DNA of 64,000 nt from an uncultured Clostridia bacterium. GTDB lineage: Bacteria > Bacillota > Clostridia > TANB77 > CAG-508. Where the stretch lies: contig CAKOTX010000004.1 in NCBI GenBank assembly GCA_934120315.1, positions 50,148 to 114,147 on the forward strand, written 5' to 3'. A model generated the notes under the pieces. It was not told the origin of the DNA. It saw only the letters and a list, made by a program, of their open reading frames with translations, and did not search any database. This document shows, piece by piece, positions 50,523-59,342 of the stretch. Numbering within the stretch: position 1 is the first letter of the stretch; each line of letters starts with the position of its first letter. Both the position numbers and the translations under genes were made by a program.

Positions 50523-50557
50523 ATTATAGTACTATGTTTTTGAAAATACTGTCTTTT
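50523..50557 (-). promoter_or_regulatory. Promoter region of spoIIGA with motif shared with sigE
   Basis: On the minus strand AAAAGACAGTATTTTCAAA (50557-50539) precedes TATAAT (50528-50523), GACAGT starting 25 nt before the -10, exactly as upstream of sigE. AAGACA would be a -35-like hexamer with a 21-nt spacer, reminiscent of the long-spacer spoIIG promoter of B. subtilis. Confidence 0.55.
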
Positions 50558-50598
50558 TTTGATTTCTACTTAATTATATTTATTTTCTTTCAAAATAA

Positions 50599-50630
50599 AA
50601 AAGACCAATTAATTTTGGTCTCTTTTTATT
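50599..50630 (-). terminator. Terminator of ftsA-ftsZ
   Basis: AGACCAA / TTGGTCT stem, short loop, T run on the minus strand; directly after the ftsZ stop codon. Confidence 0.75.
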
Positions 50631-51739
50631 TACATATTTTTATTTTTGTTTTTACGTAAGAATGCTGGGATATCTAAATCTCCTTGTGAAGAATTTACAT
50701 CTGATGTTGGAATAGAAGCTGGTTTCTTCTCCCAAGATTTATTTATAAAACTATCTACTGTTGATGCAGCTCTTGCATCTGGTTTTTCGAATCCTGTAGC
50801 GATGACTGTAATTTGAATTTCATCTTTCATTTCTGGATCTGTAACTGTACCAAATATGATATTAGCTTCAGGATCTACACTGCGTTGAACTAATTCAGCA
50901 GCTGTATTTACTTCATGTAATCCTAAATCTTCTCCACCTGTTATGTTTATAATTACTCCTCTTGCTCCTTCTATTGAAGTTTCTAGTAATGGACTTTGAA
51001 CAGCTTGTTTTGCAGCATCTTCTGCTCTATTTTCACCTGATGCTCTACCAATACCCATATGTGCCATACCTGTATTTAACATTATTGTTTTAACATCTGC
51101 AAAGTCTAGGTTTACAGTTCCTGTAACAGCTATTAAATCTGATATACCTTGTACACCTTGTCTTAAAACATCATCAGCCATTCTAAATGCTTCATTTATT
51201 GATGTTTTTCTGTCAATAATTTGTAATAATTTATCATTTGGTATTACTACTAATGAATCTACTTTTCCTTTTAAACTTTCAATTCCACGTTCTGCTTGTG
51301 AAAGTCTTTTCTTTCCCTCAAATGTAAATGGTTTTGTAACAACCCCTATTGTTAATATTCCCATTTCTTTTGCAGCTTGTGCAACTATTGGAGCAGCTCC
51401 TGTACCTGTTCCTCCACCCATTCCGGCTGTAACAAATACCATATCTGCACCTCTAAGTGTTTCAGCTATTTCTGATTTGTTTTCTTCTGCTGATTGAGCT
51501 CCAATATCTGGATTTGCTCCAGCTCCAAGTCCTCTTGTTATTTTTTCACCAATTTGAATTTTTGTTCCTGCTTTTGATTTTGTTAATGCTTGTCTATCTG
51601 TATTTACAGCAATAAAGTCTACTCCTTTAATTCCTGCTTCTATCATTCTATTTACTGCATTATTTCCGGCTCCACCTACACCAATTACTTTTATTGTAGC
51701 TGTTCCATCCATCATTGCAACATCTTCACATTCCATCAT
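50630..51739 (-). CDS. ftsZ: Cell division protein FtsZ
   Basis: Tubulin-like GTPase that forms the division ring. It has IKVIGVGGAGNNAVNRM near the N-terminus, the signature GMGGGTGTGAAP (about 105), T7 loop NLDFADV and the C-terminal DIPAFLRKN peptide that binds FtsA. GGGGAGG fits ATG 51739 (or the next codon, 51736); the frame upstream to 51778 lacks an RBS. 369 residues is normal. It follows ftsA after a 78-nt gap. Confidence 0.97.
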   Translation of the reverse strand: MMECEDVAMMDGTATIKVIGVGGAGNNAVNRMIEAGIKGVDFIAVNTDRQALTKSKAGTKIQIGEKITRGLGAGANPDIGAQSAEENKSEIAETLRGADMVFVTAGMGGGTGTGAAPIVAQAAKEMGILTIGVVTKPFTFEGKKRLSQAERGIESLKGKVDSLVVIPNDKLLQIIDRKTSINEAFRMADDVLRQGVQGISDLIAVTGTVNLDFADVKTIMLNTGMAHMGIGRASGENRAEDAAKQAVQSPLLETSIEGARGVIINITGGEDLGLHEVNTAAELVQRSVDPEANIIFGTVTDPEMKDEIQITVIATGFEKPDARAASTVDSFINKSWEKKPASIPTSDVNSSQGDLDIPAFLRKNKNKNM

Positions 51740-51817
51740 AAAGATTTTCCTCCCCATAAAATTATATTTGATTATCATTATCTAATTATTTTTAATGCAT
51801 TTTTGCATTTTCTTATT

Positions 51818-53047
51818 TTAAGAATAAAAAAATTCTTTTATTCTTTCAATAATTACTTTAAATACACTTTCACTTGTTTGTGAATCAATTTTACTTGATA
51901 CTGATTTAGCAAATGGTCTTGCTGCAATATATCTTACAAGTGCATAACTGGTTCTAAATTCAGGTTTAACTGTGCTTACAGCTCTTCCCGTTGACATTTT
52001 TACAGGTATATTTAAATTAATTTTTCCTGCAACATCACTTTTATTGATGTTTGTTATTCCCCTACCAGTTAATATTACTGTATTTATATTTTGCTTTACA
52101 TTTTGATTTGTTATATCTTTATTTATTATTGTAAATATTTCTTCTATTCTTGCTTCTATAATTTCGATTAGTTCAGAACTTTTTATTACTTTATTTCTGC
52201 TTTCATCTCTACATGTATTTAGCATTATTTCATTATCATTATCTATAAATGATTTTAAAGCTAATCCATATTGTTTTTTTAATTTTTCTGCTTCTTCTTC
52301 GGAAATATTTAACACTAATGCTATATCATTTGTAATGTTGTCTCCTCCAAGAGGAATTGTATTTGTATAGGTAAAGGAATTGCCTTCAAATACACCAATT
52401 TCAGTGTTTCCAGCTCCTATATCTAACAACATTACATTGTCATATAATTCATTAGTATCTAACATTAAATTTCTTTCTGCTAATGCAGTTGGTACAATTC
52501 CATCAATTTCAATTCCTACTCTCTTGAATATTGTTGCCAACTGTCTGACATAATCTTTGTCAGCTAAAATAATTTGTGCCTTTAATGTAAAGTTTGAGCT
52601 CAAATTTCCTACTGGATCTGATACTACTTTTCCATTATCAAGCACTACTTCTGATGGTACTATATCTATTATTGTTTTCCCTTCTGGTATTTCTATGTCT
52701 TTAGCTTGCATCATTGCATTTTGAACATCTCTTAATGCTATTCCAGCAAATTTGTCTTTTAGTTCTTTTACTACGCTATTTTGAACTATTGTAACATATT
52801 TACCTGGAATTGTTACATATGCTGAATTTATTTTAAAATCTGCTTCATCTTCAGCATCTTTTATTGTTTTGGCGATACTTAAACTTATTTCTTCTTCACT
52901 GATTATTTTTCCTTTTTTTAGTCCTGCACATTTCTCAGACGTGCTACATATTGTCTCAATTTGTCCGAAATTGTTTACTTCTCCAACAACAGTGCAAACT
53001 TTAGATGTACCTATATCAATACCAACTATGATATCACCTATTGCCAA
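51818..53047 (-). CDS. ftsA: Cell division protein FtsA
   Basis: Actin-like membrane tether for FtsZ. It has the phosphate 1 motif IVGIDIGTSKVCTVVGE, the SHS2-like 1C region, phosphate 2 VMLLDIGAGNTEIGVF, an adenosine motif (TVILTGRGITNI) and a C-terminal amphipathic helix SVFKVIIERIKEFFYS for membrane binding. It starts at TTG 53047, 7 nt after GGAGG; the frame continues to 53113 without an RBS. 409 residues. It has its own promoter upstream. Confidence 0.94.
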   Translation of the reverse strand: MAIGDIIVGIDIGTSKVCTVVGEVNNFGQIETICSTSEKCAGLKKGKIISEEEISLSIAKTIKDAEDEADFKINSAYVTIPGKYVTIVQNSVVKELKDKFAGIALRDVQNAMMQAKDIEIPEGKTIIDIVPSEVVLDNGKVVSDPVGNLSSNFTLKAQIILADKDYVRQLATIFKRVGIEIDGIVPTALAERNLMLDTNELYDNVMLLDIGAGNTEIGVFEGNSFTYTNTIPLGGDNITNDIALVLNISEEEAEKLKKQYGLALKSFIDNDNEIMLNTCRDESRNKVIKSSELIEIIEARIEEIFTIINKDITNQNVKQNINTVILTGRGITNINKSDVAGKINLNIPVKMSTGRAVSTVKPEFRTSYALVRYIAARPFAKSVSSKIDSQTSESVFKVIIERIKEFFYS

Positions 53048-53084
53048 GATAATTCCTCCAATTTTTTGTGTTTTTCTAGTGTTA

Positions 53085-53113
53085 TATATATTACATTTTG
53101 ACAAAAAAGTCAA
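53085..53113 (-). promoter_or_regulatory. Promoter of ftsA-ftsZ
   Basis: Minus strand TTGACT (53113-53108), 17 nt, TATATA (53090-53085), about 35 nt before the ftsA TTG start. Confidence 0.65.
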
Positions 53114-53196
53114 TACAATTTGAAATATTTTTGAAATAATTTTGTAATATTATCGTAACACTTTGTAATAGTTTTGTAATGTATTTTTTGTTCTTC

Positions 53197-53571
53197 TTAC
53201 TGCTTCAACTCTTTCCCGCTTTTTGCTTTTCTTTCCATCCATTTTTCAATATAATATCTTCTAATAATTGTTAAATTAGTGAACATTCTGCCTACAAATA
53301 CAACCAATGCAGCTAGGTAAATGTCCAAGTTTAACTTTTGACCTAAATAAGTCAAAGCTATTGAAAGAATACTATTGCAGAAAAATCCTGAAATAAATAT
53401 TGTTAAATCAAAATTTTTCTTTAATACAGATGTAATTCCTCCAAAAACTGAATCCAATGCTGCTACTACCGCTATTGCTAAAAATGTAGAATATGTATAT
53501 GGAATTACTGGTGCATTCATTCCTATTACTGCACCAACAATACATCCTATTGCTATTGCTATAATAATCAT
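53197..53571 (-). CDS. sbp: Small basic protein (DUF1290, Sbp)
   Basis: 124-residue integral membrane protein with about four hydrophobic segments (GCIVGAVIGMNAPVIPYTYS, FLAIAVVAALDSVFGGI) and a basic C-terminal tail. It matches the Sbp/DUF1290 family encoded upstream of ftsA in Firmicutes. Its role in division is unproven. AGGAGG precedes the ATG. It follows the two DUF881 genes, the usual ylxW-ylxX-sbp layout. Confidence 0.9.
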   Translation of the reverse strand: MIIIAIAIGCIVGAVIGMNAPVIPYTYSTFLAIAVVAALDSVFGGITSVLKKNFDLTIFISGFFCNSILSIALTYLGQKLNLDIYLAALVVFVGRMFTNLTIIRRYYIEKWMERKAKSGKELKQ

Positions 53572-53582
53572 TTTAACTCCTC

Positions 53583-54308
53583 CTAATTTATATATTTTGT
53601 AGTTATGTCTTTATCATATTTATCAATTCTAATTTTTTTACTTGTATCAACTCGTGTATCATGTCCTAATTCTTTTAAATAGTCAACTCCTCCACCTTTT
53701 CCTGATACCGCACTTTTTAAATAGTCTGGATTTCCTATTGCATTAATAACATATGGTGAACTTATTTTTTCTCCATCAACTTTTAAAAATTCATTTCCTA
53801 TTGCATATATTGCTGTCATTGATATAATTCTGTTTCCATTTATAGAAATAGCTTCAGCTCCTGCTGTAAACAATTCATTCACAATAGTTAATAATTCAGA
53901 TGCATCTATACTATTTACTACTCCACCGTCTTCAAGTTGCGTACCTGCTTTATCTGTTAATTGAATAACTATTCCTTCTCCTTCAACATCTGTTTTACCA
54001 AGTGCTTCATTTAATTGCTCTAATTCACTTTCTAACAATTGTGTTGTTTTTGAATCTGATTCTCTTTCATTTTTATATTCATTAATTTTAGATACAACAT
54101 CTTGATATCTTTCATCTAATTCTTTATATTTTTCATTCCAGTTCGTTAGTTCAACTCTTAATTCAGATTCTCTCATAGTTTCTATTGCTGTTATATCTGT
54201 TTGACGTACCACTTTGAACTGCATAAACATTACTAACATTAATGAAAAACATGCTATTCCTATAGCAATTGCCATAACAGCTCTTTCTTTACTAATTTTT
54301 ATTTTCAT
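53583..54308 (-). CDS. DUF881 family protein (YlxX/YlxW-like), copy 2
   Basis: 241 residues: one N-terminal membrane helix (about 10-30), a coiled coil (about 45-100, ESELRVELTNWNEKYKELDER) and the DUF881 domain with GEGIVIQLTDKAG, VNELFTAGAEAISINGNRII and PYVINAIGNPDYLKSAV. It is probably extracellular and associated with the divisome. It is tandem with a homologue immediately upstream (about 17 nt) and followed by sbp. Confidence 0.9.
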   Translation of the reverse strand: MKIKISKERAVMAIAIGIACFSLMLVMFMQFKVVRQTDITAIETMRESELRVELTNWNEKYKELDERYQDVVSKINEYKNERESDSKTTQLLESELEQLNEALGKTDVEGEGIVIQLTDKAGTQLEDGGVVNSIDASELLTIVNELFTAGAEAISINGNRIISMTAIYAIGNEFLKVDGEKISSPYVINAIGNPDYLKSAVSGKGGGVDYLKELGHDTRVDTSKKIRIDKYDKDITTKYIN

Positions 54309-54325
54309 TCTTCAAATCCTTTCAG

Positions 54326-55054
54326 TTATTTGCTTTTTGCATATTGAAATTTTATAACTCCATTATATTTAGGAATTGTTATTGTTTTTTTATCAGTTAC
54401 TTTTTCTACACTTACTTTTAAATATCTATTGTCTCTAAGGTTGTCCAAATATCCACCTGTCCTATTTACATTTATCAAAAGTTCTGGTAAACCTATTGCT
54501 TTTATTGTAAATGGTGCTCCTATTTTTTCTCCATTTACCTTAATAATATTTCCATCACAATCTATTGCAGATGTAGATATTAATCTTTGATCATTTATAG
54601 AAATTGCTTCTGCTCCTGCATTCTTTAATTCATTTACAATGCTTAACAAATCTGAATCATGTACTAATAATAAATTTGGATCTGCTAACCAATTGCTTAA
54701 TAAAATATCTTGATTATCATTTACCGTAATTATTAGGCCATTTCCTGTTACTTCTGACAATCCTAAAATCTTATTTCCTTCTTTTATTTCATTTTCCAAT
54801 TCAGTTAATTCAGTATTATTTTGAGTTGCTTTAGTTCTTTCTTCTTCAAGCTTATTTTCTGCATTTTCTAATTGTTGATATAGATTATCATATTTTTCTT
54901 TTGCTTTTAGTACTGCATCTCTCAACTCATTTTCTCTGGCATTTGTACTTGTTGGTGTTTCTGTTCCATTTACTGTTTTTATTTGAACAGCTATTCCATA
55001 TGATAGCAATACACACATAATCCCCAATATTAAACTAATAATCTTTTTGTTCAT
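54326..55054 (-). CDS. DUF881 family protein (YlxX/YlxW-like), copy 1
   Basis: 242 residues with the same plan as its neighbour: membrane helix (about 4-22), coiled coil (about 40-100), then GNGLIITVNDNQD, VNELKNAGAEAISINDQRLI and PFTIKAIGLPELLINV. AAAGGAAG supports the ATG at 55054; the upstream frame to 55102 overlaps ftsQ. The two copies are diverged paralogues, a common pairing in Firmicutes division clusters. Confidence 0.9.
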   Translation of the reverse strand: MNKKIISLILGIMCVLLSYGIAVQIKTVNGTETPTSTNARENELRDAVLKAKEKYDNLYQQLENAENKLEEERTKATQNNTELTELENEIKEGNKILGLSEVTGNGLIITVNDNQDILLSNWLADPNLLLVHDSDLLSIVNELKNAGAEAISINDQRLISTSAIDCDGNIIKVNGEKIGAPFTIKAIGLPELLINVNRTGGYLDNLRDNRYLKVSVEKVTDKKTITIPKYNGVIKFQYAKSK

Positions 55055-55067
55055 ATAAACTTCCTTT

Positions 55068-55868
55068 CTAATTTGCACTAAAATATGGTAAAAAACCTCC
55101 ATTTAAATTTCCATTTACATATATAGTTCCTGCATTTCCTGCTTCTTGTTTTAATAATGCTGCAACATAGTCAATTCTGCTTTTTAGATTTGTTGCATCT
55201 CCTAAGTTTATTGTAATCTGCTCATTTCCTAATATAAGAATATACTCATTTTTTACTTGAATCTCTGTTATTTTATCTGCTATCCCTATTCTTTTGCATT
55301 GTTCTTTAATTTGAAGTATATTCTCCATTTTGTCTAAATCATTTTCATCTAATCTTTTTTGCTTTTCAACATCATTTTCTGTTATTTCCATTCCAATTAT
55401 AGTTGGAACATCTATTTTTTCATTTGATTTTTCCAATAGATATCCTTGTTCATCAATATAAATATATGTTTCACTTTCTGTCTTTATTTGATATTGCCTT
55501 TTTCTCTCTGTTACATTTATTTCTACTGTGTCAGGATATTTTTTAGAAATTGTTGCATCTTCTATATATCCATGTTGTTTTAATTTTACCTTTGTCACTA
55601 TTCCTATTTGTTTAAAAATATTATCACCTATTTTTAATTCTGACATTTCTATTACTTTTTCTTTTGATAATTGACTATTTCCATTTACTACTATTTTATT
55701 TATTGTAAATGTTGGTGATGTAAATAAATATGTGCCTATGCATGCAAGTATAATTATTATTAATATTGCTATTAATTTATTTTTATTATTCTTTCTTTTT
55801 CTCTTTTCTATCTCTCTTTGCTTGTTAATTCTATTCTTTGGTCTTGCATTCTTTTGTGCCATATTCAT
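55068..55868 (-). CDS. ftsQ: Cell division protein FtsQ/DivIB
   Basis: Bitopic divisome protein, 266 residues. It has a basic cytoplasmic tail (ARPKNRINKQREIEKRKRKN), a membrane helix (about 30-50, LIAILIIIILACIGTYLF), then a POTRA domain (FTINKIVVNGNSQLSKEKVIEMSEL) and a beta domain. AAAGGAAG precedes the ATG. It follows murA after a foldback element, so read-through from murA may be controlled. Confidence 0.9.
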   Translation of the reverse strand: MNMAQKNARPKNRINKQREIEKRKRKNNKNKLIAILIIIILACIGTYLFTSPTFTINKIVVNGNSQLSKEKVIEMSELKIGDNIFKQIGIVTKVKLKQHGYIEDATISKKYPDTVEINVTERKRQYQIKTESETYIYIDEQGYLLEKSNEKIDVPTIIGMEITENDVEKQKRLDENDLDKMENILQIKEQCKRIGIADKITEIQVKNEYILILGNEQITINLGDATNLKSRIDYVAALLKQEAGNAGTIYVNGNLNGGFLPYFSAN

Positions 55869-55976
55869 ATCACTTCCTTTGTATTTTTATAGTCATTTTT
55901 TGCCTTTTTTATTTTATCACATTTTATGGCATTTGTGCTATACTTTTTAAAATTTTTTTGCATTTTTTATAATTTT

Positions 55977-56107
55977 GAAAGAAGTCTTATTTTTAAATTT
56001 TATAGTTATCCCCATTCTAAAAATTCTATTAAAAGTTTTTCAAAATTTTTAGAATTTTTGAACGGTCCTCACAATTCACTATCAAATTTTAAAATAAGAC
56101 TTCTTTC
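55977..56107. repeat. Foldback (near-palindromic) element 2, between murA and ftsQ
   Basis: 131 nt. The outer arms GAAAGAAGTCTTATTTT / AAAATAAGACTTCTTTC pair, with pairing continuing through AAATTT and ATAGT. An inner hairpin TTCTAAAAATT / AATTTTTAGAA nests inside, separated by CGGTCCTCACAATTCACT-like sequence. It lies 7 nt after the murA stop codon. It has the same nested layout as element 1 but limited sequence identity. Confidence 0.65.
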
Positions 56108-56114
56108 TATAACT

Positions 56115-57365
56115 TTAATCTTCTAAATAAATTTTTGCACCTAAATTCTTCAATTTATCAACAATATTCTCATACCCTCTTAAAATATAATGAACATTAT
56201 CCACTTGAGTAACCCCTTTAGCCACAAGACCTTCTAAAACTAAAGCAGCTCCTCCTCTCAGATCTGATGCCACAACACTTGCTCCTTGAATTCTCTTTGT
56301 TCCTTTTATAATAGCCGTTCTGCCTTCTACATTTATCTTAGCTCCCATCCTATTCAATTCTTGAACATATTTATATCTACTTTCAAAAATATTTTCCGTT
56401 ATTATTGATGTACCTTTAGCAGTGGTTAATAGCGCTCCAAAAATAGATTGCATATCAGTTGGAAAACCTGGATATGGCATTGTTTTTATATCAACAGCTT
56501 TTATTCTTTTAGGAGCCTTTATTTCAACAGCATTTTTTTCAATCTTTAATACACAACCAGCTTCATCTAATTTATTTAATATTGGTTCTATATGATTAGA
56601 ATTTAAATTTGTTACTTTTATATTTCCACCAGTTATTGCACCAGCAACTAAGTAGGTTCCCGCTTCTATCCTATCTGGCATAATATTGTAACTTACTTCT
56701 GTTAATTTCTTTACACCAATTATTTCTACTCTATCTGTTCCTGCCCCTTTAATTTTAGCACCAGCCTTATTTAAAAATTTAACTAAATCCTCTATTTCTG
56801 GCTCTTTTGCAGCGTTTGTTAAAACAGTTACTCCTTCAGCTAAACAAGATGCTAAAATAATATTCTCTGTTGCTCCAACACTAGGAAAATCCAAATGAAT
56901 TTGTGTTCCTATAATCTTCTCTGTTTCACAAATTATTTCTCCATATTCTTCTTTTATATTAATTCCAAGTTTTTCAAAACCTTTTAAATGTAAATCGATT
57001 GGTCTTGAACCAATTTCACATCCACCTGGATATGAAAATTTAGCTTTTTTATATTTTCCAATTATTGCTCCTGCAAGAATTACAGAAGACCTCATTTTTC
57101 TCATTAAAGTTTCAGGAATTTCATATGTATGTATTTTACTTGTATCTATAATTATTTTATTATTTTTCTTAATAACTTTCCCTCCTATATCTTTTATTAT
57201 TTCAAACATTGTCTGAACATCTTGAATATTAGGAACATTATACAATGTTGTTTTTCCTTTTATTAATACAGTTCCAGCTATTATTGGTAAAGCTGCATTT
57301 TTTGATCCAGATATTTGAACTTCTCCTTCTAATTTTTTTCCTCCTTGAATTATAAGTTTTGACAT
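56115..57365 (-). CDS. murA: UDP-N-acetylglucosamine 1-carboxyvinyltransferase
   Basis: First committed step of peptidoglycan synthesis: enolpyruvyl transfer from PEP to UDP-GlcNAc. It has GSKNAALPIIAG (Lys22) and the loop PGGCEIGSRPID with catalytic Cys116, the fosfomycin target. RMAGAKINVEGRTAIIKG-like and DLRGGAALVLEGL segments follow at the C-terminus. 416 residues. It heads the murA-ftsQ-DUF881-DUF881-sbp run. Confidence 0.96.
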   Translation of the reverse strand: MSKLIIQGGKKLEGEVQISGSKNAALPIIAGTVLIKGKTTLYNVPNIQDVQTMFEIIKDIGGKVIKKNNKIIIDTSKIHTYEIPETLMRKMRSSVILAGAIIGKYKKAKFSYPGGCEIGSRPIDLHLKGFEKLGINIKEEYGEIICETEKIIGTQIHLDFPSVGATENIILASCLAEGVTVLTNAAKEPEIEDLVKFLNKAGAKIKGAGTDRVEIIGVKKLTEVSYNIMPDRIEAGTYLVAGAITGGNIKVTNLNSNHIEPILNKLDEAGCVLKIEKNAVEIKAPKRIKAVDIKTMPYPGFPTDMQSIFGALLTTAKGTSIITENIFESRYKYVQELNRMGAKINVEGRTAIIKGTKRIQGASVVASDLRGGAALVLEGLVAKGVTQVDNVHYILRGYENIVDKLKNLGAKIYLED

Positions 57366-57439
57366 TTTTTCACCCCTTTTTCTTTTTTTGCTATATTTTA
57401 TGTAATTTAAAATGTATTTGTGAATTTCTATAATTTCAA

Positions 57440-57468
57440 TTGATTTTTTATTTGTTTTATTATAGAAT
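57440..57468 (+). promoter_or_regulatory. Promoter of the CmpB-type membrane protein gene
   Basis: TTGATT (57440-57445), 17 nt, TAGAAT (57463-57468), 27 nt before the ATG at 57496. Confidence 0.5.
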
Positions 57469-57495
57469 AATATAAAATATGAAAAGGAATAATAT

Positions 57496-58311
57496 ATGGA
57501 ACAAAAAATAGAAAAAAAGAAATTTACAATATTAGGAATAGATTTATGGGAAATACTAGCTTATTTTATAATTTATAGTATAGCTGGATTTTTTATTGAG
57601 ACAATGTTTGCACTAGTAAGATATGGTGTACTTGAAAGCAGACAAAGCTTTTTATATGGACCTTTTTGCAGTATCTATGGAGTTGGTGCTGTTGTTATGA
57701 TAATATTTTTACAATATTTCATGAAAAATAGATTTTCACTATTTGTTGGTGGATTTTTTATTGGGTCAATAACTGAATATTTAGTAAGTTGGATAGGAGA
57801 ATGTATTTTACATGTAAAGTGGTGGGACTACTCAAATATGCCATTAAATATCAATGGACGTATTTGTATTTACTATTCATTTTTCTGGGGAATATTAGCT
57901 TTATTTTTAATGAAAGTAATCCATCCTAGAATTAGAAAGTTATTAGCATATACTTTAAAAAAATTTAATCCCAAAGCTGTAAAAACAGCTATACTTGTAA
58001 CTACAATTTTTATTATAGTTGATTGCCTAATCTCAATATATGCAACAAATTTATTTACAATTCGTATGATAGCAAATAATGATTTAAATGTAAAAAATAA
58101 AGAAATAATAATATCTTTAAATGATAAAATTAATAACAGCTCATTCAGAAAAAAATTAATTAACACTGTGTTTTCTGACAAAATTATGGTTGTAACATAT
58201 CCAAATTTAAAAATTCAGCAACTTGATGGTTCTATGGTATATTTTAAAGATTTATTACCAGATATACAACCCTATTATTACAGATTTCAAGATAGAGACT
58301 TTTATAAATAA
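57496..58311 (+). CDS. Putative ABC-transporter type IV (CmpB-like) membrane protein
   Basis: 271 residues with about five membrane segments in the first two thirds and a soluble C-terminal end. It matches the CmpB/type IV putative ABC transporter family of Firmicutes: ILAYFIIYSIAGFFIETMF, QSFLYGPFCSIYGVGAV, GSITEYLVSWIGE and WWDYSNMPLNINGRICI. No ATPase gene is adjacent, and the transport role of the family is not proven. AAAGGAAT precedes the ATG. It is a lone plus-strand gene with its own terminator. Confidence 0.85.
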   Translation: MEQKIEKKKFTILGIDLWEILAYFIIYSIAGFFIETMFALVRYGVLESRQSFLYGPFCSIYGVGAVVMIIFLQYFMKNRFSLFVGGFFIGSITEYLVSWIGECILHVKWWDYSNMPLNINGRICIYYSFFWGILALFLMKVIHPRIRKLLAYTLKKFNPKAVKTAILVTTIFIIVDCLISIYATNLFTIRMIANNDLNVKNKEIIISLNDKINNSSFRKKLINTVFSDKIMVVTYPNLKIQQLDGSMVYFKDLLPDIQPYYYRFQDRDFYK

Positions 58312-58312
58312 A

Positions 58313-58347
58313 ATGACTATATAGAATAAACTATATAGTCGTTTCTT
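58313..58347. terminator. Terminator between the CmpB-like gene and the transketolase genes
   Basis: A perfect 10-bp stem GACTATATAG / CTATATAGTC with a 6-nt loop; a T-rich tail follows on the plus strand. Confidence 0.7.
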
Positions 58348-59342
58348 TATTTAAAAAATGCTTTTAATTTCTGTATAAAATTTCTCTTAGGAACTACACT
58401 TATTGGTAAACTTTTTTTCATTGCATTTTCTGTTTTCATTATTATATTATTAATATTTAATCCATATTTAGATTTTACCTCATCTGCAGAACCTGATTCT
58501 GTAAATACATCTTCTACTCCCACAAACTCTAATGGTGCATGTTTAGACTCCTTAGCAAGTATTTCTGCTACTGCACCTCCAAGTCCTCCAATTACAGAAT
58601 GATTCTCAATAGTTACAACTGCTTTCACTTTATTAGCCATATTTTCTATTAATTCTTTATCAATAGGTTTTATTGAAAAAACATTTATCAATTTTCCTTT
58701 ATAACCTTTTTCTCTTAATGCATCAAAACCTTTATAAGCAATGCTAGCAGCTGTTCCTTCATAAATTAATGCAAAATCATTTCCTTCACTTTTAATTAAT
58801 TTAGCTTTTCCAATTTTTGAATTCTGCTCAAATTGAACATCTGGCACTTTATCTCTAGCCACTCTTATATAAACAGGACCGTCATAATCTATTGCTATTT
58901 TCAATGCTTCTTTCATTTCTTTTACATTAGATGGATCTAATATTTTCACATTAGGTATAGAACGAACTATTGCAATATCTTCATTTGCATGATGTGATGC
59001 TCCATCTTTTCCATTATCCATACCTGCATATGTTCCAATCATTTTTATATTTGCATTCGCATATGCGGCCTGACGCAATTGTGTCCAAGCTGTACCTGCT
59101 ACAAAAATAGCAAAATTAACGTAAAATGGAATTTCTCCTTCTGCTGCTAAACCTGTTGCAATAGACATTGCACTAGCTTCAGCAATCCCAGTCTCTACAA
59201 ATCTTTCTGGAAACTCCTTTTGGAATTCTATAGTTTTTGTAGATTTCGCCAAATCACTATCAATTACATATATTCTTTTATCTTCTCTTGCAAACTCACA
59301 TAAAAATTCGCCAATTTTATCTCTTAAACATATCTCTTCCAT
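58347..59342 (-). CDS. Transketolase, C-terminal subunit
   Basis: 331 residues containing the pyrimidine-binding (PP) and C-terminal domains: RFVETGIAEASAMSIATGLAAEG, GMDNGKDGASHHANEDIAIVRSIPN and ENHSVIGGLGGAVAEIL. With the adjacent N-terminal subunit it makes a complete TPP enzyme of the pentose phosphate pathway, or possibly a DXS-like/other ketol transferase. The ATG starts 1 nt after the stop of the N-terminal gene. Two-gene transketolases are common in Clostridia and archaea. Confidence 0.92.
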   Translation of the reverse strand: MEEICLRDKIGEFLCEFAREDKRIYVIDSDLAKSTKTIEFQKEFPERFVETGIAEASAMSIATGLAAEGEIPFYVNFAIFVAGTAWTQLRQAAYANANIKMIGTYAGMDNGKDGASHHANEDIAIVRSIPNVKILDPSNVKEMKEALKIAIDYDGPVYIRVARDKVPDVQFEQNSKIGKAKLIKSEGNDFALIYEGTAASIAYKGFDALREKGYKGKLINVFSIKPIDKELIENMANKVKAVVTIENHSVIGGLGGAVAEILAKESKHAPLEFVGVEDVFTESGSADEVKSKYGLNINNIIMKTENAMKKSLPISVVPKRNFIQKLKAFFK

